From the NCBI GenBank assembly GCA_019022495.1, contig JAFEKR010000004.1, forward strand, positions 310,001 through 374,000: a stretch of 64,000 bases of DNA. Direction: 5' to 3'. This DNA comes from Epichloe hybrida (taxonomy: Eukaryota > Ascomycota > Sordariomycetes > Hypocreales > Clavicipitaceae). The position numbers were made by a program, and so were the translations under genes. The notes under the pieces were generated by a model. It was not told where the DNA came from. It ran no database searches and was given only the letters and a program-made list of their open reading frames with translations. Every line of letters begins with the position of its first letter. The stretch's first letter is position 1. Positions 22,475 through 35,000 of the stretch are shown piece by piece.

Positions 22475-23100
22475 AAGAACCCACTTTAGACCCACTTTTA
22501 TTAATTCCTTCTTTTTCTAAGACTAGATTATAGAAAAAAGCATGAAAGTTATTAGAAAGTAGAGGTATAATTATAAGGACCCACTTTAGACCCACTTTTA
22601 TTAATTCCTTCTTTTTCTAAGACTAGATTATAGAAAAAAGCATAAAAGTTATTAGGAAGTAAAGGGATAATTATAAGGACCCACTTTAGACCCACTTTTA
22701 TTAATACCTCCTTTTTCTAAGACTAGATTATAGAAAAAAGCATAAAAGTTATTAGAAAGTAGAGGTATAATTATAAGGACCCACTTTAGACCCACTTTTA
22801 TTAATACCTCCTTTTTCTAAGACTAGATTATAGAAAAAAGCATAAAAGTTATTAGGAAGTAGAGGGATAATTATAAGGACCCACTTTAGACCCACTTTTA
22901 TTAATACCTCCTTTTTCTAAGACTATATTATAGAAAAAGCATAAAGGTTATTAGTAAGTAAAGGTATAATTGTAAGGACTTACTTTAGACCCACTTTTAT
23001 TAATATATCTTTTTCTTTAGACAAATTTATAGAAAAAGCATAGGAACTATTAGTAAATAAAAGGTATAGTTAATAAGGTTTACTTTTAAACCTACTTTTT
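22475..23100 (+). repeat. 100-bp tandem array in X1
   Basis: The words CCCACTTTAGACCCACTTTT recur at 22480, 22580, 22680, 22780, 22880 and (one base shorter) 22979, and a decayed copy is near 23080: an almost exact 100-bp period. Each unit also has a TAAGACTAGATTATAGAAAA block. Related units form arrays in X2, X3 and X4. Confidence 0.95.
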
Positions 23101-24898
23101 AGTATAATATATAGCTAAGTAAGTAAGCTAAAAATAGTATATATTCTTAAGCTTACTTTTAAAGCTTTTTTTTCTAATTTTAGTAATAAAGGAAAATATA
23201 TTATATTTCTTTTTAATATTATAAGAATAATATTCCAGCTACTTTTTTAAAGCTTTTTTAAGGGTTTTTACATTTCTTTTAACTTAAAAAACCTAAAAAC
23301 TTAATATAATTATTTATAATTATAATAAAAGAAAATATATAGCTAAAAACCCTTCTATAATATAAAGTAAAAAAATTTATTTATTATAAATAGCTTATCT
23401 TTATAAATATATTATTATTAGATTTATTATCCTATTTATATATAATAGTAAATAATTTCTTTAGGGTAAATCTTAGATTTAAAGTAAAAAAAGTATATTA
23501 AAATGAATATTAAATCTAATTAAAAATCTAGAAAGATAAAATAACCTTTAGAATTTAGGAAATAAATAGAGTTATATAGTAATACTAAAATACCATACTT
23601 AGCTACCCTATTCCTATTATAAGCTTAATAGTTTAAATAAGTATAAACTTTAAAGATTTATAACTAAATAACTAAATTCTAATAAAAAATAAAGCTAATA
23701 TTAAGTTAATAAAGAAAAATCTAAAGAATATTATAAGATATTAATATGCCCCACTTTTATTTTTAGCCTTATACTACATGTAGTATTTGTAGTGTAGTGT
23801 AGTATTTACTACACTACACTACATACTACACTACACTACAATTCACTACACTACATACTACAAGGAAAGTCAAAATACTACATTTACTACACTACATGTA
23901 AAGCTCTGACTATACCTAAGCTAAAGTAAAGGTAATAAACTATAATAATAGTAATATTTATATTACTAAAGAAGCCCTTAAATAAGCCCTTAAAGAGGCT
24001 ATTAAAGAAAAAACTAAAGGAAGTAATACTCTAACCTAGGTAAGTATTACTACTAGCCTAGCTTCTAAATAAATAAATAGCTTACCTCTCTCTCTCTAAA
24101 TCCCTAGTAAATAAAACTAAGAAGTACTTATTAAAGGAAATACTATCTAGGAATTACTTTAGTCTAGGGGTATAGAAAATATAGTAATAGTAGTAAATAA
24201 AGCTATAGGCTAGACTATAGTAGTAGTAGCTAGAAGACTCCCTAGTAAGAATATAATTATTACCTTTAAAGGAAATATTACTTAATATAAAGAAGACTAA
24301 AAATAAATTACTAAAGTATTTAAGCTAGAGGTAGCCCTTTACTATTATATACTTAGTATTATTATTAAAGGATTTCTAACTAAATATACCTCTCTTAAGA
24401 ACCTAGTAATAGAAATTAGAAAAGCTAATAAGGTAAATATAGTAAAGGTAATAGTAAAATAACCCTAGGGTAAAGGCACCTAAAGAATTACTCTAATACT
24501 AGGCCTAGCTAAAGTAAAAAATACTAATAAGATATACTAAGATAGTATAGTCTTTAAAGTAAAGCTTTTCTAAACTAAACTATATAATAAAACCTTATAA
24601 CCTTAATAGTATTATAATTACTTCTAAACTAGCTATATAGCTAAGTTTTATAAGGTAGTACTAAGGTATAGTAAGTATAAAGCTAGCTATTATAAGAATA
24701 AAAAGTTTTTTTACTTAGTAAAAGATAAATAAGTAAAGGAGAATTATATCCTATACTCTAGACTATACCTAGCCTAGTTAAGGGACTATCCTATTCTAAA
24801 AAAGAAGTAAAATACTACTAAAGTAAGATATCTTAAATAGCTCTCTTACTTTATTACTTACTCCCTAAGTAAAGGCTTAACTATACCTTATAAGAGAC

Positions 24899-25089
24899 TG
24901 TGAGAACAAAGGGATAGCTAGGCAAGAGGTATGGGGGCGTTCGTATATTGACTGAAGCTTGCTAGGTCTAAGTGTGTTATGCGTGCGAGTCGCTGACTTA
25001 TAGCTAGTGGCTTGCTAGTGTCACGTAGACCTAGCCCTACAGCGTGGTGCGCTAGCGGGGTGCACCCGTGTTGTGAGTGGGGCCTCACA
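24899..25089 (-). repeat. Solo gypsy LTR in LINE L1, nearly free of RIP
   Basis: A 191-bp LTR on the minus strand, reading TGTGAGAACAAAGG to GGGGCCTCACA on the plus strand. It is flanked by GAGAC at 24894-24898 and 25090-25094. The empty site in L3 is GAGGC at 39115-39119. It keeps many CpA and TpG steps that are lost in the other LTR copies. LTR-LTR recombination leaving a solo LTR is the usual route. Confidence 0.93.
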
Positions 25090-27203
25090 GAGACTTAGTA
25101 TAGTAATAGAACCTATTATTATAGTAAGTAAAAAGAGAGAATGCCTTATAAATATAGAATAAAGTGCTAAATAACTAAGATTAGGAAGTATTAAATAGTA
25201 TATAAAGTAACTTAGAGCTAGAATAAAGCTAGTATAAGATAGTAGTTACTAATAACCCCCTTAATTAATATAATAATATTATAAGTCCTTTTCTAGAATA
25301 TAAATAAGAAGAATAAACTAGTATATATAGTACTTTATTACTAGAGTAATATAAATATAATTATAATCTAAGAATAGGAATATATAAGAAACCTATAGCC
25401 CCTAGTACTAGGCCTTACCTAGTTTTAACTTATATATTATAATAAATATAATATAATATATATAAATAAGAAATATAAAGTAAGGTTATAGTTAGCCTAG
25501 GGAGGGACTAACTAGTTACTAGTAAAGCTATAAAAAGTTAATATTTACTCCCTTTACTTGAAGGAATATAGTAATAACTAGAATACCCTTATTTATATAA
25601 TTAACTTAAAGAAGCCTTATAACTAAAGTATATTTATAAGTAACTTTAACTAAAAGCACCCTCTCTAGGATAAGCTAGATAGGAAAACTAATAAAGTAAA
25701 TAAACTACTAGAGTTTATAAACTAATAAAGGCTTAGACTTATTATACCCTAGGGTAAGCCTATAAGATAATATAAAGATAATAGAGATAGCACTATTAAT
25801 CTAGTATAAGCTACACTAGATATTAGAGTTTACTATAAAGGTACTAAAGATATTCCTAGATTTAACTATATCCTATAACTAATTAGTATCTTTAATAAAT
25901 AGTAGAAAGCTATCCCCTAGGTCCTTAGATATATATAGGGAGCTATAAACTAACTATATATAAAGGCAAAGGCTATAATTAGACTCTAGCTTAAGAATAT
26001 ACTAGATTTATATAATAAAGAGGGAATAAATAACTATATAATATAGCTTATTATAAGCCTATAATAAATTATAGATAAGGTAGTTCTAAAGAAGGCTTAG
26101 GGACTCCCTAGCCTAGAGGTATAGTAGTTAAGGAAAGCCTAAGAGTTAGTTAGTAAAGTAAGGTAAGCTAAGAGATAATAAAGATACTAAAGAACTAATA
26201 TAAACTAGTAAGCTTATACTAAGGTAAATAAGGACTAAGAATATATTATAAAAAAAAAGAAAAGAAATATATAAAGGGATATATTATAAAAGGCTAATAT
26301 ATAGGAAAAAGATAGAGAGATCTAGAGGCTTAAGAGCAGAGCTTTACATGTAGTGTAGTAAATGTAGTATTTTGACTTTCCTTGTAGTATATAGTATAGT
26401 GAATTATAGTGTAGTGTAGTATGTAGTGTAGTGTAGTAAATACTACATTACACTACAAATACTACATGTAGTATAAGGCTAAAAATAAAAATGGGGCATA
26501 TTAATATCTTATAATATTCTTTAGACTTTTCTTTATTAACTTAATATTAGCTTTCTTTTTTATTAGAATTTAGTTATTTAGTTATAAATCTTTAAAGTTT
26601 ATACTTATTTAAACTATTAAGCTTATAATATAAATAGGGTAGCTAAGTATAGTATTTTTAGTATTACTATATAACTCTATTTATTTCCTAAATTCTAAAG
26701 GTTATTTTATCTTTCTAGATTTTTAATTAGATTTAATATTCATTTTAATATACTTTTTTTACTTTAAATCTAAGATTTACCCTAAAGAAATTATTTACTA
26801 TTATATATAAATAGGATAATAAATCTAATAATAATATATTTATGAAGATAAGCTATTTATAATAAATAAAATTTTTTACTTTATATTATAAAAGGTTTTT
26901 TAGCTATATATTTTCTTTTATTATAATTATAAGTAATTATATTAAGTTTTTAGGTTTTTTAAGTTAAAAGAAATATAAAAACCCTTAAAAAAGCTTTAAA
27001 AAAATAGCTAGAATGTTATTCTTACAATATTAAAAAGAAATATAATATATTTTCCTTTATTACTAAAATTAGAAAAAAAAGCTTTAAAAGTAAGCTTAAG
27101 AATATATACTATTTTTAGCTTACTTACTTAGCTATATATTATACTAAAAAGTAGGTTTAAAAGTAAACCTTATTAACTATACCTTTTATTTACTAATAGT
27201 TTC

Positions 27204-27463
27204 TGTTAATTCCTTCGGATCTTCATCAGTTCAATCGTGGCCAAAGACTAGACTAATTATAGGTCTAGCGTGATGCACGCGATATAATTAGCTGCATTAA
27301 TTCGCTACCCCCTCTTTTGCCCTATATACGGATTTTGCTTACTTTTCTAGCATCTAGACTTTCCCTCTCTTCTCTCTCTTTCCTAGCTAGCTAACTAACT
27401 ATTATTAACTTTAATTATATAGGATTACCCTTATACTTACGTAGGACCTTAGTGTAACTAACA
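27204..27463 (+). repeat. 5' LTR of R1
   Basis: 260 bp, TGTTAATTCC to GTGTAACTAACA. It differs from the 3' LTR mostly by transitions. The following CTAATTAGTGGTTAAC may include the primer-binding site. Confidence 0.9.
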
Positions 27464-27940
27464 CTAATTAGTGGTTAACTTTATAACTATAGATAAGCTA
27501 GGTATTACAAGAAGAGATATTTTTACAAACACCACTACCACTACCCCTTATTATACTATAATAGTTACTATGGTAGAGAGGCATAACTATATAAGTGTGC
27601 TAAAGGAAAAGACTAGAATCCTAGTTATAGGCTTGTTAGGCTTCTAAGGAATTAATTTATTAACCCTTAGGCTAAGGGATATAACTTTGTTATATCTATC
27701 TAGGATATTATTATTAATTATTAATTTTATTATCTATTATAAGAAAACTAACTAACTAACTAAATCTATTGCCACGAGGTATTTATTTCGAACCTAACGT
27801 TAAATAACCTTAGCTAAGCTAGCTAATACACCTATAAATTCCCTTTAACACATTTCCTTCTAACAGACCTTTAATCTCTCCTTATAAGCATCTACTACTT
27901 ATTTTTTACCCCCTTTACTCTTAGTGCTATTTGCCCCGTG
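27464..27940 (+). other. R1 leader and start of gag, left of X3
   Basis: Matches R2 62488-62966. No intact frame. It includes the short inverted word GATATAACTTTGTTATATC near 27679-27697, kept in R2 as GATATAACTTCGTTATATC. Possibly untranslated leader. Confidence 0.5.
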
Positions 27941-28006
27941 CTTATTAGCAGAGCATCACATTATATTACATTACATTGTGTAATGTTTGTAATGTAATGT
28001 AATTAT

Positions 28007-28172
28007 TACACATTACATTACATTACATTACACATTACATTACATTACATTACACATTACATTACATTACATTACACATTACATTACATTACATTACACA
28101 TTACATTACATTACATTACACATTACATTACATTACATTACACCCCCCTTTCACACATTACATTACATTACA
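28007..28172 (+). repeat. Subterminal ATTACATTACATTACAC array of X3
   Basis: Five or so units of about 23 bp made of ATTAC repeats ending in CAC, then a C-rich break (CACCCCCCTTTCAC) and a last short run. The position just inside the terminus suggests transposase-binding repeats, by analogy with hAT elements. Confidence 0.85.
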
Positions 28173-28379
28173 TGTAATTATTTTTTATTTTTTAATATTT
28201 AGGTAAAGTAATTAGAAATTAATAGTAAGAAATAACTTAAATAATTAGAAAAGTATATATTAGGTTTCTTAAAATATAGATTAAGATTAAATTACTATAC
28301 TAATCTTAATTATAACCTATAAAACTAATAAAACTTACTTTTTAAGCTTATTTCTTAGAAAAATATTAAAAACTTACTT

Positions 28380-29110
28380 TTAAGTATACTTATTTTAATA
28401 GAAAATCATATATATTTAAGTAAATAAGCTATAAAGAAGTAAGTACTATAATTCATAAGGCTTACTTTAAATCCACTTTTAAGTATACTTTCTTTTTAAT
28501 AAAAAATCATATATATCTAAGCAAATAAGCTATAAAGAAGTTAATACTATTATTAGTAAGACCCACTTTAGACCCACTTTAGAGTATACTATCTTTTTAA
28601 GAGAAAATCATAAATATCTTAGCAAATAAGCTATTAAGAAGTTAATACTATAATTAGTAAGACCCACTTTAGATCCACTTTTAAGTATACTTGCTTTTTA
28701 ATAAAAAAATCATATATATCTAAGCAAATAAGCTATAAAGAAGTTAATACTATTATTAGTAAGACCTACTTTAGACCCACTTTTAAGTATACTATCTTTT
28801 TAAGAGAAAATCATAAATATCTTAGTAAATAAGCTATTAAGAAGTTTATACTATAACTAGTAAGACCCACTTTAGACCCACTTTTAAGTATACTATCTTT
28901 TTAATAGAAAATCATATATATCTAAGTAAATAAGCTATAAAGAAGTTAATACTATTATTAGTAAAACCTACTTTAGACCTACTTTTATATATACTTTCTT
29001 TTTAAAAAAAAAATTATAAATATCTAAGCAAATAAGCTATAAATAAGTTATACTATTTAGTAATACTTACTTTTAAACTTACTTTAGAAAATACCTCTTT
29101 TTTAAAAGAA
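28380..29110 (+). repeat. 101-bp tandem array in X3
   Basis: ACCCACTTTAGACCCACTTT-type words recur near 28461, 28562, 28663, 28764, 28866 and 28967, with a decayed copy near 29070. The rest of each unit (AAATCATATATATCTAAGCA, AAGCTATAAAGAAGTTAATA) differs from X1, but the ACTTTAGACCCACTTTT core is shared. Confidence 0.92.
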
Positions 29111-29745
29111 AACTATATATAACTAGGTAAATAAGCTATAAAAAAGTTAATTATATTATAAATAAACCTTATTTTTATACTTAATTTTTATTTATACCTT
29201 AAATACACTATATTATTATTTTATAGCTTTAAATTCTTATAAACCTAAATAACTTACTAGCTTTTTAATTACCTTTACTAAAAAAAAAGAAACTTTTATT
29301 TTTTAAAAGTATAATATTTATTTATTAATTCTGAATAAATAGATTTTATATTTTATTTTAAATTAATTAACTTTAAATAATATAGGCTTCTTAAAGATCC
29401 TTATATTAGTCCTTAATATATTTATTTAGACTTATAATATATTATTTTATATTAAATTTAAAAGTATATATAGGGTATTATTTAGTAAAATAACCACTTA
29501 GGTTAAATAATATAATATTAAATCTTAGAAATTAGATTTATTAGTATTTTAAAATCTTATAATATCAAAAGAAATTCAAGGATTTCTATTATCCTCTTAA
29601 ACCTATATAATATACCCTATACCCTAATATATAACTAATAATCTAAAACTAAGGAAACTTAAATAATTTATAGTAAATAAACTAAAATAGTAATTAAATT
29701 AATGCTAATATTAACTTAATAAGGAAAAATCTATATAATATTATA

Positions 29746-31060
29746 CGCGATGGCTGATAGCAGTGATACGAAGCTTCCTCGCGGATAGAACGAGCCGGCT
29801 TAGCTTTGATGGAGGACTCTCCAGACCATTCGCGATCAAGGCTGGCACCCCGTAGGGTTCACCCCTCTCCCTAATCCTCTTCCTACTTTACTTAGCGGAG
29901 CTCTACGTCTGCCTCCGGGCTGTTCCAGGCACGGTGGCCATAGGATTCGCGGACAACATAAACATAGTAGCCTTTGGCAAGAACACGGCATAGACCCGGA
30001 GGAGACTAGAGGCCGCGTGGAAGATCTGCAAGGAATAGGTAAAGCAAGTAGGAGTTAAGTTTAACCTAGCTAAAACCAAACTCATACACTTTAGCAGGTC
30101 CTACAGACCTCCCTAGGCCAGAGTCTGACTCGGAGTAGAGGAGATAGCGCCTATGGAATCATGCAGATTCCTAGGAGTGTGGGTTAATAGAAAACTCAAC
30201 TAGAGCGCCCATAGAAATATCCTCAAGGGCAAGCTAGCCCGGCAGCGGCTCGCACTCTCCAAGCTAGCAGCATCAGCCTAGGGATGCAGCTTTAGAGATG
30301 CTAGACTTCTATATATATAGGTAGTCCGGCCTATCCTTGCCTATAGAGCGAGCGCCTACTACACCCCCACTAAGAAGGGAGGAAAGCTAAGAGGAGTGGT
30401 AAAAAGCTTTATAGCAGATCAATCAGCCTGCCTCCGGATCGTCGTAGGGGCGTTTAAGGCCACACCTATCGCACAACTAGAGGTTAAGACCTACGTCCCC
30501 CCCCTTAACCTCTACCTGAATAAGATAAAGCAAAGGTTCGAAGACAGAATCGTTAATAGCGGGATAGCAAGGACAATCCAAGCCGCAGCCGACTCAGTTG
30601 CGACGGTACTACACCGCAGGAGAAGACCCCCACCTATTGACAATAAGCCAGACATGGATATAGACAAGGAATAGAAGAAACGTTAGGAGGACTAGCATAA
30701 TAAGGAGAGGCCGGCCCGGGGTAGACGCGTCAGAGAACCGACTAAAGACTGACCACCCTCCTGTAACCTAAAGGAAATCCAGGAATTCCACACTAACATA
30801 GACAAGCACGTCTCTTTAACAATCATCCAACTGCGCACAGGAAAGATAGGCCTGAATAAGTTCCTGTTCTAAAGAAAGGTTCCTGGGGTGGTTTCGCCCC
30901 TGTGCAGCTGCGGTCGAGCTGTAGAAGACCAATACCACGTACTGGTTAATTGCAGCAAATACAACCACAGGCGACCTCGGCAGCGATGGCCCGCTGACGC
31001 ATAGGAGGCGAGGCTGGCCCTGAACGAACCTTGAAAAGCAAAATATTTAGCCAAATGGTT
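29746..31060 (+). pseudogene. L2 reverse transcriptase C-terminal remnant
   Basis: Part of a Tad/I-type LINE ORF2. It shows the SFLADR-like start, an AGTPxGSPLS-like box (with CAG turned to TAG) near 29845, the active-site box FADN at 29948-29959 (usual form FADD), a FLGVW box near 30170 and a long thumb region, open for 92 residues at 30396-30674. Near 30897-30950 is a C-x-C-x8-H-x4-C motif (CSCG...H...C), typical of the C-terminal end of such ORF2 proteins. A few TAG/TAA stops at former Gln codons interrupt it. The truncated 5' end lacks the endonuclease. Open frames at 31031-31382 are 3' UTR shadows. Confidence 0.83.
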
Positions 31061-31553
31061 CCTTGGCACAAGATGACTCTAATATTACTCGTTGGCACAG
31101 GAGCTGGCTATAAGACGGCTCGGAATACCTCCGGACCCGGGCTGACTTCATTGACAGATGGAAAACCTCCCGATCACAAATCCAGCACAGGGGATGGAAC
31201 GGACGGTGTAAGCACGGAGGCGGGCCAGGGGAGGGACTATTCACTCTACCCTGGCCCGAAGCAGAGAGACTCGGAACAGACGTGTTATCGCACCGGAACA
31301 GGACCAGAAGGGGCTTATTCCATATATTTTTCCTTTCTTTTTTTCTTTTTAACGGGATAAGGCTAGCGTAAGCTGGCAACAAACACCCACGACAGGAAAC
31401 ACACCAAGCGGCGCAGACCCGTCACAGGGCCGGCGCCGGCCCGTACACAGACGCAAGGGGGTTTTTCTTCCTAGTATAGGGTTTTCCCTTTTGACTTAGT
31501 AGTAGGAGTACTAGTAATAGCCATCTATAGAGCTAGCTAGCGTAAATAATATA
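29746..31553 (+). mobile_element. L2: 5'-truncated LINE fragment in X3, lightly mutated
   Basis: Matches the 3' part of L3 (about 56940-60143), lacking the extra block 58430-59817. The target duplication is about 14 bp, TATATAATATTATA at 29732-29745 and 31554-31567. GC content is far above the surroundings and CpA/TpG are mostly kept, so RIP was slight. 5' truncation and a long AT-rich target duplication fit target-primed reverse transcription. The tail is TAAATAATA-like rather than poly(A). Confidence 0.88.
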
Positions 31554-32079
31554 TATATAATATTATAAGATCTTAATATACCCCACTTTTATTTTCCCCT
31601 AACATTACATTACACATTACATCCAAACCCCAAATATTACATTACATTACATTACATTACATGCTCTGCTTATTAGTAAGAGAGAGAGATTACCTCCTTC
31701 CCTCTTTTTTATAAAAAATAGGAAGTAGTAATTCCTATTATTCCCTTATTACTTTTCCTATTATTTTCTAGTTACTTTTAGAACTTCTATTACTTTCTTT
31801 ATCTCTATTAATTTATTCTTATTATTGCTTTTACTACTCCCACTGCTTTTTCTTCTTTTTTTCCTGTTTTTATAATCTTCTAATTTTATTAGAGTAATAA
31901 CGCTCTTAAAATACGAAAGAAGAACCTTATAATAGTAATAGGCAAACATAGGAGCTTAATTAGTAGTAAAAATAATAAATTAGTAACATTCCTTTTATAG
32001 TTAAAGATAGTTAAGGAATCTAGACCTTTTATAAGAGTAAAGGCTACTAGTAATAGTAAGGCTTTAACTATTACCCCTA

Positions 32080-35000
32080 AAAGACCCTAAGAGTATAAGT
32101 TACCCTCACGCCTTTAATAGCTTACTTACAACTTCTTTAGTAATTAGAAAGAATCTATTAAACTAGATCTAGAGACTACTACGTAGCTTAAGCTTAATAA
32201 CTAGATTACAAGATTTATTAACCTTAGTAAATATCAAGGTTAGAGAGATAATAACCTATAGGAATTATTCTAAGAAAACTTTAAAGGCTAGTCTAAAGAT
32301 ACCTTTAAAAGGGCTATAAAGGAAGTTATTAGAGAATTATGTAATTCTCTATAAGATTACGGCGTTCTTGTTAAGCAAGGCCTAGGATATTTAATCCTAG
32401 CATCCCTTAAAGAAGTGCTTTATTAAACTTTAATACCTCTTTAGTTACAGGAGAGATCACAAGAGAGACTATAATCTTCTAAACCCCTAGAGCCTTAACA
32501 TTAATAGCCCTAATAACCTACCCTAGAAATCCACCTTCCCTAACCCCAAAGACTACATAAACCTTCATAAGAGCCCCCACAATAATCACTATTAAATCAA
32601 TAGCTTTATCCTAATAATTATTATTAACAACGACTAGGGGACTGTTATCTATAACAAAATATGCCTTTATAGTAATTCGCCTCCGAAGATTAGATTATAA
32701 AGAAGATCTTAGAGCTTACAAAGATATATAAAAATAGTAACCGCTATAGTAGGAAGCTATATAACTTCTTAACGCTAAAGATCATACTCTTTAAAAATAA
32801 GTGTAATAGAATTAACCTTCCTTAAACACATTATTAGAAGGCTTTCCTTATTGTGTTAATAGGTAATACTAAATAATACTTCCTTAATTACCTCTTTAGG
32901 AATAACTATTCCTATAAAGAGATAATTACCTATATTTATTAACGCTTTAAGATAGAAAGTAACTAGTAATTCTATTACTACTAATAAAGTAGCATAACAT
33001 TAAAGAACATAATTAAGAAGAACCCTAATAAAAGTAAGCTTAATTGCCTTAAGATTACGTTATTAACCCTTAAGAAAATCCACAGAGAACTATACCTTAC
33101 TAAAACAGTAAATACTAAGCTTTATAAGTAAGCCTTAAATGCTATAGCTAGTGTGCCTAAATATTAGATAGTAAAATACATATACTCCCTAGGCTTTAAA
33201 AGTCTTACTAAAGACCTCCACAAGGTAATTACTATTATAGAATTAAATAAGAGGCTTTCCTAATACCTTTAGTACTAATAAGAAGACCCTCTAGAGGCTA
33301 TGTTTACTAATTATTAGTACGGATAGTAATTATCCCCCTATAGAGAAGGAAGTTATTACAAATAGAGCCTTAGGCTAAGCACTAAGCGTTGCTTTATATA
33401 TAGCAAGAGTAGCTACTAGTCCTTTAATTACTCTACTAAAGAACATTAAAAGGAAAAGGACTGCTAGTAAGCTAGTAAAATATATTATACACCCCCTTTA
33501 AAGAAAAGATTCTAGGCATTCCTTACCTTCTATAAAGGGTAGGATAACAATAAGCCTAATAAAGGCTTAGGTTAGAATTAGGAATTACATATTTTAGCCT
33601 ATATAGAAGCTAAAGATAATAATAATAATATAGAGGAGCTACTATTAATAGCACACCTAAGCATCATATAATTCTTCTACTCTAGATTATAGACTAACTA
33701 TAACGCTACTAATGTTAATGTCCTTGTAACCCTAAATAATCAAGCCTTCTAACACATATTCCTTAGGTAGGAGCTTTATAAGCTATAAGAGTGTAATAAA
33801 GGCTTAATTTGCTATATCTCTAAAGAATACTATTCTAAAGAGGTCTTTAAAGGGATTATACCTAACACTAGCGCTATAGGAAAGTTAACTATAGGAGAGG
33901 CATAAGTAAAGGCTCTATTAAGATTAATACCTTTATTAAAGGTAACCCCCTGTAAACCCTAAATTATTATATTTAGCACTAGATTAGTAGTTATAAGAGG
34001 AATCCTTTATATGCCTATAGAACTTAAAGAGCTTAAATTTTATATCCTTAATATAGCTACCCCCTTCCTCTTCTTAATCACTAATATAGATAAAATATAA
34101 GTTAAGATTAATAACCTTGCTAATATACTTATCTAAGGTAATAAGACTATACTTATTATGTGATAATAGGGCTATCCTTAGTAGTTACTAGAAGCAAGAG
34201 AAATAGTTACCTTCTACCTTTTAGAAGGAGATATCCATTAATTACATTATTAACTTAGTTACCCTTCTGTTTAATGACTTATAAAGATCCTTTACTAAGC
34301 TAGTTATAAAGTTAAACACTAGGCAATTAAGGAATTAACTAAAGTCTGCTACTATTACTAGATATATAGAAAGGCCCCTAGTTAATTCAAGTTTATAATT
34401 AAAGATAACTACGAATTTAACTACAAGATTATTATTAATATTATGTAGATTAATAGCTAACTAATACTTTATATTGTTAATTTAGTAATATTATTCTAGG
34501 TAGCCTAATTCCTTAATCTAAGGAAGCAAAAGGCTTAAGATATCTAGGACACTATTCGCAAATGTTAGATTAACACTTATCTTAGACCTCTAGAATAGAT
34601 TATATATAACGCTAGTAATAACTTTGCTTCCGCTAAGTTTAAGCACTATGCTTAACTAATATTAATTAAGACTAATAAGATACTAATTAAAGCCTATAAT
34701 AGCATTAGAAAGGTTAAGAGATATTACAGACCTTTATGCTAAGCTTATAACATTATTATAGACTTAATTAGGATAGAACTTACGCTAGAGTAACGTCTTT
34801 AAATAGCTATTAAAGTAATTAATAACTTTACAAGCCTAAATAGTATTATCCTAACCCTACTAGTCTTTAAAGGCTACCTATAAATAATAAATAAGTTATT
34901 ACTAAGTGTCTTTATTATTTAATATACTAAAGTAATTTATAAAGCTACTAATAAAGTCTGCTACTATCTAGCTTTATAGCAAGTCTGTAATGCCCTTAAA

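Larger units (their letters stand above)
21517..23908. mobile_element. X1: large non-autonomous hAT-like element built of tandem repeats
   Basis: A 2392-bp element with ends CAGAGCTTTGCA and TGTAAAGCTCTG (imperfect inverted repeat) and the 8-bp target duplication ACTATACC at 21509-21516 and 23909-23916. The empty site in L3 (38130-38137) has one such copy. Inside the ends are arrays of the GTAGTGTAGTAT type, then a 10-bp array, a 9-bp array, a 100-bp array and about 650 bp of AT-rich sequence. No transposase or other coding frame was recognised. The 8-bp duplication and CAGAG terminus point to hAT; the family itself was not recognised. Confidence 0.72.
21139..26336 (+). mobile_element. L1: LINE (Tad-like non-LTR retrotransposon), 5' part in three pieces
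   Basis: Collinear with the 5' part of L3 (37755 onward). The pieces are 21139-21516, 23909-24898 and 25090-26336. They are separated by hAT-like X1 and a solo gypsy LTR, and the last one is cut by X2. The shared 5' end reads ACAAACTTCCACACCGCTCT. It covers ORF1 and the start of the ORF2 region; the RT part would lie beyond the right edge of the window after the nested elements. RIP damage is stronger than in L3. Confidence 0.85.
27949..31668. mobile_element. X3: hAT-like element in R1, itself carrying LINE fragment L2
   Basis: A 3720-bp element with ends CAGAGCATCACATT and ATTACATGCTCTG and the 8-bp duplication CTTATTAG at 27941-27948 and 31669-31676. The empty site is in R2 (62967-62974). 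Subterminal arrays are of the ATTACATTACATTACAC type (28000-28140), then come about seven 101-bp units (28380-29100), AT-rich sequence, and the inserted L2 (29746-31553). Same plan as X1 but with a different subterminal unit (GTAATGTAATG in place of GTAGTGTAGTAT). Confidence 0.75.

Noticed and set aside
22475..23100. CRISPR-like array of regularly spaced repeats
   Set aside because: The repeated unit fills the whole 100-bp period with no unique spacers, lies inside a transposon of a eukaryote, and has no cas genes nearby.
28007..28172. Telomere-like ATTAC repeats
   Set aside because: The unit is not TTAGGG-like, is internal, and sits exactly inside the terminus of X3.
31031..31382. Overlapping open frames in L2 on both strands
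   Set aside because: They lie in the 3' untranslated part of the LINE; neither resembles a known protein and both cross the end of ORF2.
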